A stretch of 28,500 nucleotides of DNA from Mesostigma viride. Lineage: Eukaryota > Streptophyta > Mesostigmatophyceae > Mesostigmatales > Mesostigmataceae. The stretch spans positions 4,573,738 through 4,602,237 of the forward strand of contig RPFO01000079.1 in assembly GCA_009746045.1 (NCBI GenBank). Reading direction: 5' to 3'. Position 1 is the stretch's first letter; every line of letters starts with the position of its first letter. This document shows, one piece after another, positions 1 to 9,547 of this stretch. The notes beneath the pieces were generated by a model, which ran no database searches, was not told the DNA's origin, and saw only the letters and a program-made list of their open reading frames with translations. The translations under genes were made by a program, and so were the position numbers.

Positions 1-296
1 CCACCCTGCCGATGGCAAAGAAAAAAAGCCCGCGACATTATAGATCGCAACCATCCCGCCATAAATTAGAATCAGTAACTAATTTTCTCCAACAATCGAG
101 CATTTCTGCTTTCCGCGTGCCAGATTTGTCACGTTTCGTCTAAAGGCAGTCGCCATGGCCCCTACCGCAAGGGGTGCGCGCACCATGCCGACATAGCTTT
201 TGGGCCTCAATTTGCACCGAAATTTGGTCCGTACCGTCCAGCTCAGTCGGATTATGTATGTGGATCGGCCGTGTTGGTTGCATACGCAGGTATATT

Positions 297-400
297 AATT
301 CTTGCATTCGCCCCGGACCTTCCCCAGGACAGGTCAGGATATAACAATAATTCTTGCATTCGCCCCCGCCCTTTCCTATGGCCTGGTCAGGTTTGGGCGC
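297..400. repeat. Two-copy 52-bp direct repeat
   Basis: A segment beginning AATTCTTGCATTCGCCCC at 297 recurs at 349. The two copies diverge downstream but both continue into a CCT..GG(A/C)C(A/T)GGTCAGG-like stretch. The copies are open in two frames on the + strand, but nothing in the short peptides looks like a protein. The rest of 1-508 shows no gene I can support. Confidence 0.55.
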
Positions 401-508
401 GACGCCACTAGCGCGGCGCCCGCGACAGAGTGGCCAGGCTCGAGCACGTTTTCTGGATCCCAAGCACCGGATTGGACACTGTCCGAGGACTGGACAGGAA
501 TTGGCTGA

Positions 509-550
509 CCAATCGGATGCTTGCTCGTCGTCTCCAAAAACATATATAAA
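509..550 (+). promoter_or_regulatory. Possible Pol II promoter (CCAAT plus TATA box)
   Basis: CCAAT at 509-513 is followed about 30 bp later by TATATAAA at 543-550. This spacing and order fit a TATA-type promoter for rightward transcription. No convincing ORF starts within 100 bp: the ATG at 606 is followed almost at once by a stop. It could serve the transposase-like gene further right through an unrecognised 5' exon, or be chance. Confidence 0.25.
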
Positions 551-824
551 GAGCCAAATCGCGCGAACTACGCAAGGATCCTTTAAGCAGCGTTACTCTG
601 CCGAAATGTCAACCTAGGCCGGTCAAGTGACGCCGAGGTGTTCACCGATAGTTCAGGTCAGCCACAGCGCGCCTTCGAATGTAGGCACGGTCGCATTTTT
701 TTTTAGGAAATGTAGAATTGTTGTCGACCAGCTACCAACGCCCGACCGGACCCATACAACGGAAACATCAAGGCGATGTGATGTAGGTGTGTCTGATATG
801 TCATTAATACACAGAGCATCGTGA

Positions 825-1000
825 ATATAATATATAATATAAATTATATAATATACTATAATTAATATATAATTTTAATTTTATGTTAATTTTAATGTTA
901 TTTCATATAACATAATATAGCATAATATAATATAATATAATATAATATTATATAAAGTAGTATATAAAAAATTAAAATGTAAAAGAAAAATATCTACCTT
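825..1000. repeat. AT-rich low-complexity tract (TATAA/ATAATAT)
   Basis: This stretch is almost pure A/T, with runs such as TATAATATAATATAA around 915-950. It is a sharp composition change from the neighbouring mixed sequence. No gene is supported here. The flanking parts (551-824 and 1001-1279) also show nothing I recognise. Confidence 0.7.
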
Positions 1001-1279
1001 ATTGGGGTTTAATGTTCCTTTCCAGTTCAGCATAAGTACACTCTTGAGTGTGTGCAATGTTTGGTTATACGCCATTGTCTTAAAATAGCAACCAATGTAA
1101 ACCTCCGTCCTAACCACATTTGGATACAATAAAGACATTGATGCCTGACACATAGCATTCATTGCTTGAAATACCATGCATATTTTGTGTCAATGTTCTG
1201 CAGACCACAGCTTCAAGTGGGCATACTTCGCTTTCCTCAATATAATGGCGACATGGCATTTGGTGAAAGTGGTGAGTGC

Positions 1280-1850
1280 CATGAAGTTGCGCCGGCCGTC
1301 GTTATCCATGACGAACTGAATGGGTTTCGTGCAAATCAAGTTTTTTGTTTTGGTGTTCCAGTTGCGCCGGCCGGCGTTTCCAATGGTATCTTGCGCGCAC
1401 TTGCAAAAGCTTGCACGCTTATCAACATTTTGTGTTGGTAAACATTTTATCACCTCTGGGATTTCCGCCTTCACTACCTGAGTTGCTTCTTTGTGGTTTT
1501 CAAATGCAACCGAGTTACGCCGGCCGTCGTTACTCATGACAAATTGTAGGGGTTTTGTGCAAATCACTTTTGTATGGTTTATGTACATGCATCCAGTTGC
1601 GCCGGCCGGCGTTTCCAATGGTATCTTGCAGTTGCGCAATCAGGCCCCATTACCAAAAGTGTGTTTGTACATCTTTTTTACACCTGAAGGATTTCTGCCT
1701 GCATATCCTGAGTTGCTTCTTAATGGTTTTTAATTGCGCCCGAGTTACGCCGGCCGTCGTTATTAATGACAAACTGTATGTGTTTCATAAAATCACTTTT
1801 GTATGGTTTACATGTATCCAGTTGCGCCGGCCGGCGTTATTAATGACGCT
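1280..1850. repeat. ~230-bp tandem repeat array with GCCGGC palindromes
   Basis: Two alternating landmarks recur. GTT(G/A)CGCCGGCCGTCGTT occurs with GCCGGCCGTC at 1291, 1519 and 1749. GTTGCGCCGGCCGGCGTT occurs with GCCGGCCGGC at 1366, 1601 and 1826. The period is 225-235 bp, giving about 2.5 copies. Between landmarks the copies share segments such as GTGCAAATCA(C/A) and CTGAGTTGCTTCTT. The second landmark contains the perfect 12-bp palindrome CGCCGGCCGGCG. A related motif lies in both clear introns of the gene immediately downstream, so the array may be intron or 5' leader of that gene rather than unrelated satellite. Confidence 0.8.
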
Positions 1851-1984
1851 TGTCGTTCTTGTTTGATGCCCATCGTTTTCGTCGTGTCTTTAATGGTGAT
1901 TATTTATCATTACTCATCCTCAGGGCTTTCGGTGCCGCGGGATTAAGAGGCGAAAAAAATCAGCTGCCGTCTGACCAAAGTCTG

Positions 1985-4900
1985 ATGGCGCGATCGGGGC
2001 GGGGGGCCGTTTCCGACGGTTCGCGTCCCTTGTCCAATGACGACCGGGAGCCTGCACTTCGCGGTCTCTGGAGCGACAAGTACATCGAGAACAAGGGGTA
2101 CAAAATTGCCAATGACATCTTTCCTATCATGGCGGAACGCGTGAAAGCAAACAACCACAGGACGCCAGAGATGAGCGCGGAGGTTCTGTCTTGCGCAGCT
2201 TCAAGACTAAATGCCATGGTGGCGGAGAGCAACGGCATTAAGAAGAGGAAGAACTGTGACGGCGGGCTTCCTGAAAATTGGGCGGAATCTCTTCGGGATA
2301 ACATCAAGAAGGCTTTTGGCGACTTGGGAACATCTGAGAAGGATCGTGGGCTTAGGTGGGCCTTGTGTGGACTTGTTACGAAGGCAATGGAGGGCGTCCC
2401 GGACAGGATTGTGGAGCGCGCGTTCGGGATTGACAGGCGCTTTGTCGCAACTGTTCGGGGTCACAGGGATGGAATGGAAGAAGGGGAGGACGACCTTTTG
2501 ATGAGTGCGCCAGAGAGGAGGAGGAGGAAAGACGAGCTTCCGACGGAAGTCATTGCCCTGATACAAGCGTGCTGGAGGGATGATAACTTGACGCGGGCGT
2601 CTCCGAACATGAAGGATGTTCATTGTGAATGGACCAGAAAGGATTACAAACATACACTAGCGTTTTCGGAGGGTGCGCGCTACTATACTGTCTCCAAGTC
2701 GAAGATTTACGAAGTGTTCATTTCCCGCCATCCGGAGTTGAAGCCACCGCGGCGGATGGACAGTAGGGAGGGGGGGGGGGGGGGAGGGAGAGGAGGGTGT
2801 GAGGGGGGGAAATCAGGTGATTTTGGAGACGGAGGCAGGGATGTCAATGCTACGCACGAATCAGAAGAGCACAGTTCATGTGGGATACACTACTTTTTGC
2901 AAGCATATGCCCGCATGCGTCAAGGGGCGGTGGAAAATGCGGAACTTGTGCGCATGCCAGCACCACACTACCATGCAGTCCATGGTTGGGGGGTTGGCCA
3001 AATTTCGTGCAACTTTTCATGCCAGATGCGAGTGCGGACCTGAATGCCACGCGTGCGATCATGGTAGCCAGCTCGACGTGGGGTCGTCCGTGCCCACATG
3101 TTCCATTTTCAAAGCCACTCACACGACAGAGTGGGTGAACAAGTTTACTTGTGAGGTGGAGGGGATGAGGGAGGGGGGAGGTTCGAGGTCGTCTGTGGGG
3201 TCGTCGCGGCCGCAGGTTCAGCCTTTTCAGGGCGAACTTGAGGATCTGCCCATGCATGGGAGGGTGCTGGACGACGAGGAAGGGGTGCCCGATCATGACC
3301 TGGGCGAGGAGTTGGGGGTTTGCTCGATCCGGCGTAAGGCTTGTGTGTTGGGCACTTGCCTGGCTCCCAAGTGTGGAATTCGGAACTTCATGTTATGCGA
3401 ACGGGAGGAGGCTTCCAACCACCTGATTTCATGGACCAGATACGAGATGCAGGATGTGCCGCCGGGTGCGGTTCTTGGGCCAGAGGTAATTTTTAGTGGA
3501 GTGGTTGCGCCCCAAGGCGTTTCTTTTGCAATGTTTCCTGAAGTTCTTGGGCCAGAGGTAATTTTTAGTGGAGTGGTTGCGCCCCAAGGCGTTTCTTTTT
3601 CAATTTTTCCTGAGGTCCTGTCTTTTTTCTTTCTACAGGTCATTGGTGGGTCGAAGTTGATGTCTTTTCTGTATGTGCACACTGCGCATATGCAGGACGA
3701 CTGTGACGAGATCGCAAAGGCTGGTGGGCAGCGATTGACGCAAGTCGACGTCAAGTCCACACCAACGGAGCTAAAGGAGGCAATTGTGGACAAGTGGCCG
3801 GACTTCATCCAGCATTGCTTCAACGCGTGGTGGCAAGCGGACGCCTCCAAGGAATGTCTCTCAAGGATGCGGGTGGGGGACCTTGTATGCCACACAGATT
3901 ACGCCGAGAACTACCAGTCTTACACCTATCACAATCTCCAAGCACAGTATTGGCATCCAGTCACATTCGTCCTTATGCCCTGGATCGTGCGCTACTTGGA
4001 TCCAGCGTCGGGAAAGGTCGTGAGAAGGGAGTTTCACTTCATCGGACAGGGCGGAATGAAAAGGGACGGGCGGGCCCTCCGTTTTGCTATCCTCAAAATC
4101 CTGGCGACACTACGGTCAGAAGGGGTAGAGGTGAAGCGCTTCATTGGGTGGTCGGACAATTGCTCCATGCAGTTCAAGTCAAGGAATGTGATCGCGGAAG
4201 TGGCCCGGCTGCTGACGGAGGATCCGCACCTGGAGTCATTTGAGTGGAATTACTTTGGGGAGCAGCACGGAAAGGGGGAGGTGGATGGAGCTGGTGGGAC
4301 TGTGAAGTGCATGTTGAGGAGGTGGCACATCAGGGAAGAGAACCAGGACAAACAGACGGCCGCCCAGTTGGTGGAGAATCTGGCGTCGGGGGCGGTGGGC
4401 GGGACCACAACGACCAGGCGTAACTTCTTCGAGTTCCCCGAGGTAATTAAGTGTACAGTCCTCGTTCAGGGAATAGTTACGCCGGCCGTCGTTTCTAGGG
4501 CGTTCTTGGAGTCCTGGCGATCAGGAGTGCTTAATAAAACACAACTAGCTCGATGGTCTCGTAACTTCAACTTTCCCTTGTGCAAATCTTGTCTTCGACG
4601 CGCAGGTGCTTCCTTACAGCCCAGGGCGCGGCGAAATCAAAGGAGTGAAGAAGGCGCACTGGTGGCGCATGGACAAGTCGAATGTGACGCGCTTAATGCT
4701 GCGCCAGTATTCCTGCTATTGTGGCGGTGCGTGCGCCGAGGAAAGGTGGTGGGATTGTCGAAAGGAGTGGACCGACATGGACGGCTGGAATGTGGGAGGT
4801 GCTCGGATGAAGCTCCACAAACTGGGGGAGCCAGTGCAAAGGAACCCAAACGGACAAGGGGGGCACGCAGGGACGCGACTGAACAGACTACAGGCAGAGA

Positions 4901-5337
4901 GGACGATGATGGGAAGGAGACTGAAGCTGCGAGACATTTTTGCCGTCGAGTCCTACTCTGGTGATGAGTCCCACGATCCAGATCATCCATATTGGCTAGC
5001 GGAAGTCTTGCAGGAGCCTTATCAGGTGGCCGCTACTTTCGTGAGGCGAGTGGCCGACAGAAACGGCAAGGTCGATAGGGAGTTGTTCCGTAAGGGACAA
5101 TGGGTGGTGGGGGTGCGCTACTGGGACAGATTTCCGGGTATGGCGACGATGTTCAAAATGGACGCCGATGCGCAAGCTGAACAGCCAAACTTGGTCAATT
5201 GCTACCTGTGCATGGACGCGGGGTTCGAACACACCATTGTTGTCAACCCAGCTAACAATCGCCAGGCCATCTTGACCATTCCGACAGACGTCGAGAAACG
5301 GCTCACGAACTTGGCCAAGAAGAGACCTGTTGAGTAG
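1985..5337 (+). CDS. Transposase-like protein of a transposable element, with introns
   Basis: The likely exons are about 1985-2798, 2839-3485, 3639-4442 and 4606-5337; joined they keep one frame for about 998 residues. The clear introns are 3486-3638 (GTAATT..CTACAG) and 4443-4605 (GTAATT..GCGCAG). The frame change near 2770-2838 is either a 40-nt intron (GTGAGG at 2799 to GGCAG at 2838) or an indel in the G15 run at 2770-2784. The third exon pair carries DYAENYQ (Asp codon 3897), WSDNCSMQFKS (Asp codon 4155) and GEQHGKGEVDGAGGTVK (from about 4257). This order is typical of a transposon-derived family seen widely in animals and algae, and fits a DDE/RNase H-like catalytic core by inference. 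Upstream there are Cys/His pairs (CACQHH, CECGPECHACDH). The start is uncertain: ATG 1985 is the first in-frame Met after a possible acceptor at 1923, and upstream exons are possible. Confidence 0.7.
2770..2784. repeat. G15 homopolymer at the frame change
   Basis: A run of 15 G lies inside the transposase-like gene just where the open frame shifts by one base. Such runs are prone to slippage in the genome or during sequencing, so a one-base indel here would also explain the frame change without an intron. Confidence 0.9.
3471..3614 (+). repeat. 72-bp tandem duplication spanning a splice donor
   Basis: The block starting GTTCTTGGGCCAGAG at 3471 repeats at 3543 with few changes. Each copy includes the exon end CCAGAG followed by the donor GTAATTTTTAG, so donors lie at 3486 and 3558. 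The unit is 24 codons and the intron is 153 nt, so either donor and even full retention keep the reading frame. Each copy also carries GTTGCGCCCCAAGGCGTTTC, a variant of the motif in the upstream array. Confidence 0.85.
4443..4605 (+). other. Intron of the transposase-like gene carrying the array motif
   Basis: The donor GTAATTAAG follows the exon end CCCCGAG, and the acceptor CGACGCGCAG precedes GTGCTTCCT. The 163-nt length restores the frame between the exons (FPE joined to VLPYSP). At 4476-4495 it contains GTTACGCCGGCCGTCGTTTC, nearly identical to the landmark of the 1280-1850 array. Confidence 0.75.
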
Positions 5338-5448
5338 GCCAGCTCGCCCGGGCTTGGTTGGACGAGGTGGACAGCCTTGAGAGCACGTGCTTCGTTGTGA
5401 GCACTTGCCTTTCAGCCGTGATTTGCAAACGAGTTCCTTGTCCTGAAT

Positions 5449-5453
5449 TGTAA
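5449..5453 (+). terminator. Possible TGTAA polyadenylation signal
   Basis: TGTAA, the usual poly(A) signal of many green algae, lies about 112 nt after the transposase-like gene's stop codon (TAG at 5335-5337). The motif is short, so chance occurrence is possible. Confidence 0.3.
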
Positions 5454-6082
5454 AGCTCGATTCATGCTCTTTTAAGGAAGTGTATAATATTATCCAGATC
5501 ATGTATATATTTAGATCTAGACCTGAGTTCAAATAACATTTCTTAGAGGGCTGAGATGCGCGAGGTCCAGCATACATGTATATATCCATGGAGACATGTT
5601 ACAAACTCAAATGTTTCATTGTACGTACCACTAGCTCGTCGACGGGGGTATCCCATGTAATGTATGATTTATGAATTAATTAATCGCTTAATTGTACAAT
5701 TTAAATGGATCATGAACTTGTCAAGTGGCCTAATTTGGTTTATTTGGTTCATCATTTATTGATGTCAATCATTCTTAATTGAATCTCGAGCAATAGCAAT
5801 CATGAAGCACATCCTAATCATGTGATTCGCATAATGAGAATAGGCAACAAGTGCTAAGTACTTTGAGGAATGCGGGGTTGGTCAGGTTATTATAGAGCTA
5901 GAGCTACAAACGGCACATATATTGCAAACTTTGCGCTCCAGGCATGGAATTTCAAAAGTACCAAAATTGGAGCAGTAGATGTTGGGGACGCCCGGAAGTG
6001 ACGTGACTTACGTCTGTGTTTCCTGATTATTAATAAAGGCAACTTCCTGCAAGAACCATGGCGGAATTCGTGGCATTCTTAC
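5454..6082. other. Intergenic, no gene seen
   Basis: AT-rich sequence between the transposase-like gene and the foldback element. I see no long open frame with protein-like composition and no recognisable RNA gene. The element's far end may lie here, but no terminal repeat could be matched by eye. Confidence 0.5.
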
Positions 6083-6781
6083 CCTCACAACTATATGCAC
6101 GGCTTGACGACATATACAGCACCTAAATACTGCACAACTGCAACCTGCTATGGCTGACATGCAAGCAACGTCGAGTAGGATGGCGGTCTTAGAGAGGCTG
6201 GGCAGAGCCGGTCGGTAGAAATAAGTGGAAAACTGGCAGAAACTAGGTAGAAACACGATATACTTACGCCTGCAAGCACTATTGAGCCGGTGGCAGAGGC
6301 CATTTCCAGGAAAGTACAGCATATACCGTAGCAATTGATAGCCACGGTCACGCCTTACGCTATTTGCAGGCACCATCATGCCCGGAGCTACCCAATAAAA
6401 GTCTGCACAAATCTCGGTTTAGCCGAGAGTCCGGGCGTTCGGAATGAATAAACATGTGTTAAGAAGTCGAAACACCATGGAAATACCAAGCATGGTGCCG
6501 CAGCAGACCCGAGTCTTGACGTAATAATATGTATGCCGGTTTCCAGGGTTTCCGCATGAAAGTTGGGTGAGAAACTGGAAAAAACTACGTTTCCTTTGCC
6601 CCAGTACCTCAACAAACTCGTAGAAACCTAATTATCAACCTTTGAACGCATCATCATGGTCGTGCTACCCAACAGCCACTGAAATTCGCGCGAAAACTGG
6701 CGAGATCTACCTGCCGCCATCGCCGTCGTCTTCACCTTCGTCCCGCGAAAATGCCTGATTTCAGTGGTACATATTTGTTTG

Positions 6782-7596
6782 TCAAGGCGCACACGACGAC
6801 TTGACCCTGGCCCAGCAACAGCGGCGACGCGAGTTATGGCCGACCTACCTTCAGCTCCGGCAGAGCGCAAGGGGGAAGCCGGTATACTGCATGGAGGGGG
6901 GCGGTCATCCACGTTGACCACAAGCCCTGGCAGCCCCCTCCTGCCACCTCAGACTACGAATATATACCAGTAGTGTAGATTAGTAAGGCTTAGCCTAGCA
7001 TGTGGCCCACGCGCATGTGCGCCCATAATGGCCCCCATGGATGATGCCTTCAACATTTAGCCATGCTTTGTCTATAATGGGACCCCCATGGATGTTGCAT
7101 TAAGAATTTAGCCTTGCTATGCCATGCAGAGAGATGCTCTCTGTCGAGAAGCCATGCCCTAGCTCTTGTATAGCCATGATGATCTTCCCCCCCATGACAT
7201 ACTCCCCCTTAGCTGGGCATAGTGTGAAGATCATGAGGGTGCCGGTGCCCTTGAGGCACCTAGAGCAGGTGCTGCTTACATTCCCGGACTCTTGCAGGAA
7301 GTAGCCTAGAATGTATTAAAAGCCATATGCCCCTTCTCAGGGATATGTGCTACATTGACTCCCAACGGAGTGATGTTGATAATTAATTAATTAATTTAAG
7401 GCGCACACGCCCGACCCTGTGGGCAAGCCACCTCCCCCCAAGCGGAGGAGGCGTTTTGATGAGTAGTGTAGGTAGGATTTTCTAGATAGAGTTAGGACAG
7501 TTCGATCACGCGGCTTCCTCCAACCCATCCATCATGAAATATGTGCTACATGACCTCCCCACGGAGGCATGTTATAATTTAATTTAATTTAATTTA
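6782..7596 (+). mobile_element. Nested retroposon-like insertion, partly dimeric
   Basis: This 815-bp block interrupts the left arm and has no partner in the right arm. It is flanked by the 11-bp duplication ATATTTGTTTG at 6771-6781 and 7597-7607. The right arm carries the uninterrupted site once. It ends in a simple tail (TTTAA)n at about 7576-7596. Internally it looks like two related units: AAGGCGCACACG starts at 6784 and again at 7398. Both units end with ATATGTGCTACAT..ACGGAG followed by an AT-rich (AATT/TTTAA)n tail. A target duplication plus a simple tail fits a SINE- or truncated LINE-type retroposon. No reverse transcriptase is encoded. Confidence 0.65.
7031..7120. repeat. 51-bp duplication inside the nested insertion
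   Basis: CCCCCATGGATG(A/T)TGC(C/A)TT starts at about 7032 and recurs 51 bp later. The similarity continues through ATTTAGCC(A/T)TGCT. It belongs to the first unit of the retroposon-like insertion. Confidence 0.6.
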
Positions 7597-7713
7597 ATAT
7601 TTGTTTGCAGCTGTCACAAAAAAAATACCAAAAATACCAGGATTTTTTCTTGAATTCTATGAGATGTTTCTGACCTGTTTTGAAAGTTTCAGACCAAAAA
7701 TCGCATGTTTAAT

Positions 7714-7800
7714 TAACCCGTGTTTTTTTACAACGCGATACATCGCGTTGTAGGGTTAGAACGCGATGTATCGCGTTGTAATCTGACACGTGGCAAACCT
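7714..7800. repeat. Centre of the foldback: paired 22-bp palindromes
   Basis: Two units of the form (ACA/AGA)ACGCGAT(AC/GT)ATCGCGTTGT lie at 7730-7751 and 7758-7779, separated by AGGGTT. The pair is itself roughly palindromic. The whole centre, from AACCCGTG to CACGTGGCAAACCT, occurs again in reverse orientation at about 9446-9547. Confidence 0.8.
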
Positions 7801-8599
7801 ATTAAACATGCGATTTTTGGTCTGAAACTTTCAAGATAGGTCAGAAACATCTCATAGAATTCAAGAAAAAATCCTGGTATTTTTGGTATTTTTTTTGTGA
7901 CAGCTGCAAACAAATATGTACCACTGAAATCAGGCATTTTCGCGGGACGAAGGTGAAGACGACGGCGATGGCGGCAGGTAGATCTCGCCAGTTTTCGCGC
8001 GAATTTCAGTGGCTAGGTTGGGTAGCACGACCATGATGATGCGTTCAAAGGTTGATAATTAGGTTTCTACGAGTTTGTTGAGGTACTGGGGCAAAGGAAA
8101 CGTAGTTTTTTCCAGTTTCTCACCCAACTTTCATGCGGAAACCCTGGAAACCGGCATACATATTATTACGTCAAGACTCGGGTCTGCTGCGGCACCATGC
8201 TTGGTATTTCCATGGTGTTTCGACTTCTTAACACATGTTTATTCATTCCGAACGCCCGGACTCTCGGCTAAACCGAGATTTGTGCAGACTTTTATTGGGT
8301 AGCTCCGGGCATGATGGTGCCTGCAAATAGCGTAAGGCGTGACCGTGGCTATTGCTACGGTATGCTGTATTTTCCTGGAAATGGCCTCTGCCACCGGCTC
8401 AATAGTGCTTGCAGGCGTAAGTATATCGTGTTTCTACCTAGTTTCTGCCAGTTTTCCACTTATTTCTACCGACCTCTGCCCAGCCTCTCTAAGACCGCCA
8501 TCCTACTCGACGTTGCTTGCATGTCAGCCATAGCAGGTTGCAGTTGTGCAGTATTTAGGTGCTGTATACGTCGTCAAGCCGTGCATATATCGTGAGGAT

Positions 8600-9393
8600 T
8601 GGATGTTGATGGTTTATACTGCGTTGATTGTGCAAGAAGATCAGCTGGGTGCCCATAATCATGGTGTATAATCATGTGTTGTTAGCATCTTGCCACCATT
8701 CGCTAGCATGCATTCCAGCGTCATCTTTGCCTGCATGTAAGCTCATGGATCACTCAACCTATCCAAGCCTTGCATTACACGTGCCTCTTTCTTTCAGTAT
8801 TGCACGCGTTATGGAATGAAAACCCAGCACCTCCATTCCCACGAGGCATGTGCTCAACACGTTGTGAGAGTGGATGATGCTTTGGCTATGGCTGCCTGAT
8901 TCAGTCAAATTAGGTCATCCAGTCATGATGTTTGATTCATGTTTGATGCTGTATAACTTATACAACACCTATTTTCAACGTTTTGACCCTCCAAGCTCAC
9001 TATGGCCCCGTTTATGGGGCTCGGGTCGTTGCGTAATGTTGTCAAGGGCTCTCATGTTTCCCACTGCGTTGTACTGCGTTGTAATTGTGATGCTAATGAA
9101 AAATAGCTCCAGTGGCCCAATGGGCCTGAGTTTTGTTTCACAGAGCCTGCATATGTTGCCCATAGCTCGTGCAAGAAGCCAGATTTTTTTCATGAACCAT
9201 TTGTGAATAAGCACATGACTTGTGACCTAGGGTCAAGAAATCGCGGTCATGGTCAGACCCCCCTGTATTCAAACCAGTGTATCTCTCTAATGAATAAGCA
9301 TTTTGTAGGTCTGAGTAGCTCAAAAAATCCTTTGATTTATGGGCTTTCAGGAAAGTATATACATGACCATGAAAAAAAAATTTCCTTAGGTGC
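8600..9393. other. No gene recognised
   Basis: Mixed-composition sequence between the foldback element and the second set of palindromes. Short open frames (for example 8874-9206 plus) look random and have no motif I know. It may belong to a larger element bounded by the inverted copies of the palindrome segment at 7714-7800 and 9446-9547. Confidence 0.4.
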
Positions 9394-9547
9394 TATACGC
9401 GTTCTAAAAAAAGCTTACAACGCGATATATCGCGTTCTAATTAAAAAAACACGGGTTAATAGGTTTGCCACGTGTCAGATTACAACGCGATACATCGCGT
9501 TCTAACCCTACAACGCGATGTATCGCGTTGTAAAAAAACACGGGTTA
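9394..9547. repeat. Second cluster of 22-bp palindromes, inverted copy
   Basis: Units lie at 9417-9438, 9482-9503 and 9510-9531, with a half-unit near 9396. The last two, plus their flanks, are the reverse complement of the foldback centre. The flank ACACGGGTTAA occurs twice, at about 9449 and 9538, so a ~90-bp block is partly repeated in tandem. Confidence 0.8.

Larger units (their letters stand above)
6083..8599. mobile_element. Foldback element with ~800-bp inverted arms
   Basis: The left arm (6083-6781 plus 7608-7713) is the reverse complement of the right arm (7801-8599), with a few small indels (for example extra bases in the left arm near 6330). The tips are CCTCAC at 6083 and GTGAGG ending near 8598. 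A ~85-bp centre (7714-7800) holds two near-palindromic 22-bp units. Open frames in the arms (6388-6615 minus, 8075-8302 plus, identical) are mirror images and probably non-coding. Long inverted arms around a small centre suit a non-autonomous foldback or Mutator-like element. No target duplication was found at the outer tips, so the class is inferred only. Confidence 0.8.

Noticed and set aside
1166-1866. Overlapping small ORFs over the 230-bp array
   Set aside because: They simply follow the repeats in different frames and share no protein-like features.
2207-2653. Minus-strand 148-codon frame opposite the transposase-like gene
   Set aside because: Shadow of the plus-strand coding frame, which has recognisable composition and continues through spliced exons.
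6008-8595. Paired ORFs in the foldback arms as genes
   Set aside because: They are identical or near-identical mirror images created by the inverted repeat. The 6008-6379 and 8311-8595 copies differ by frame-affecting indels, and none shows a known motif.
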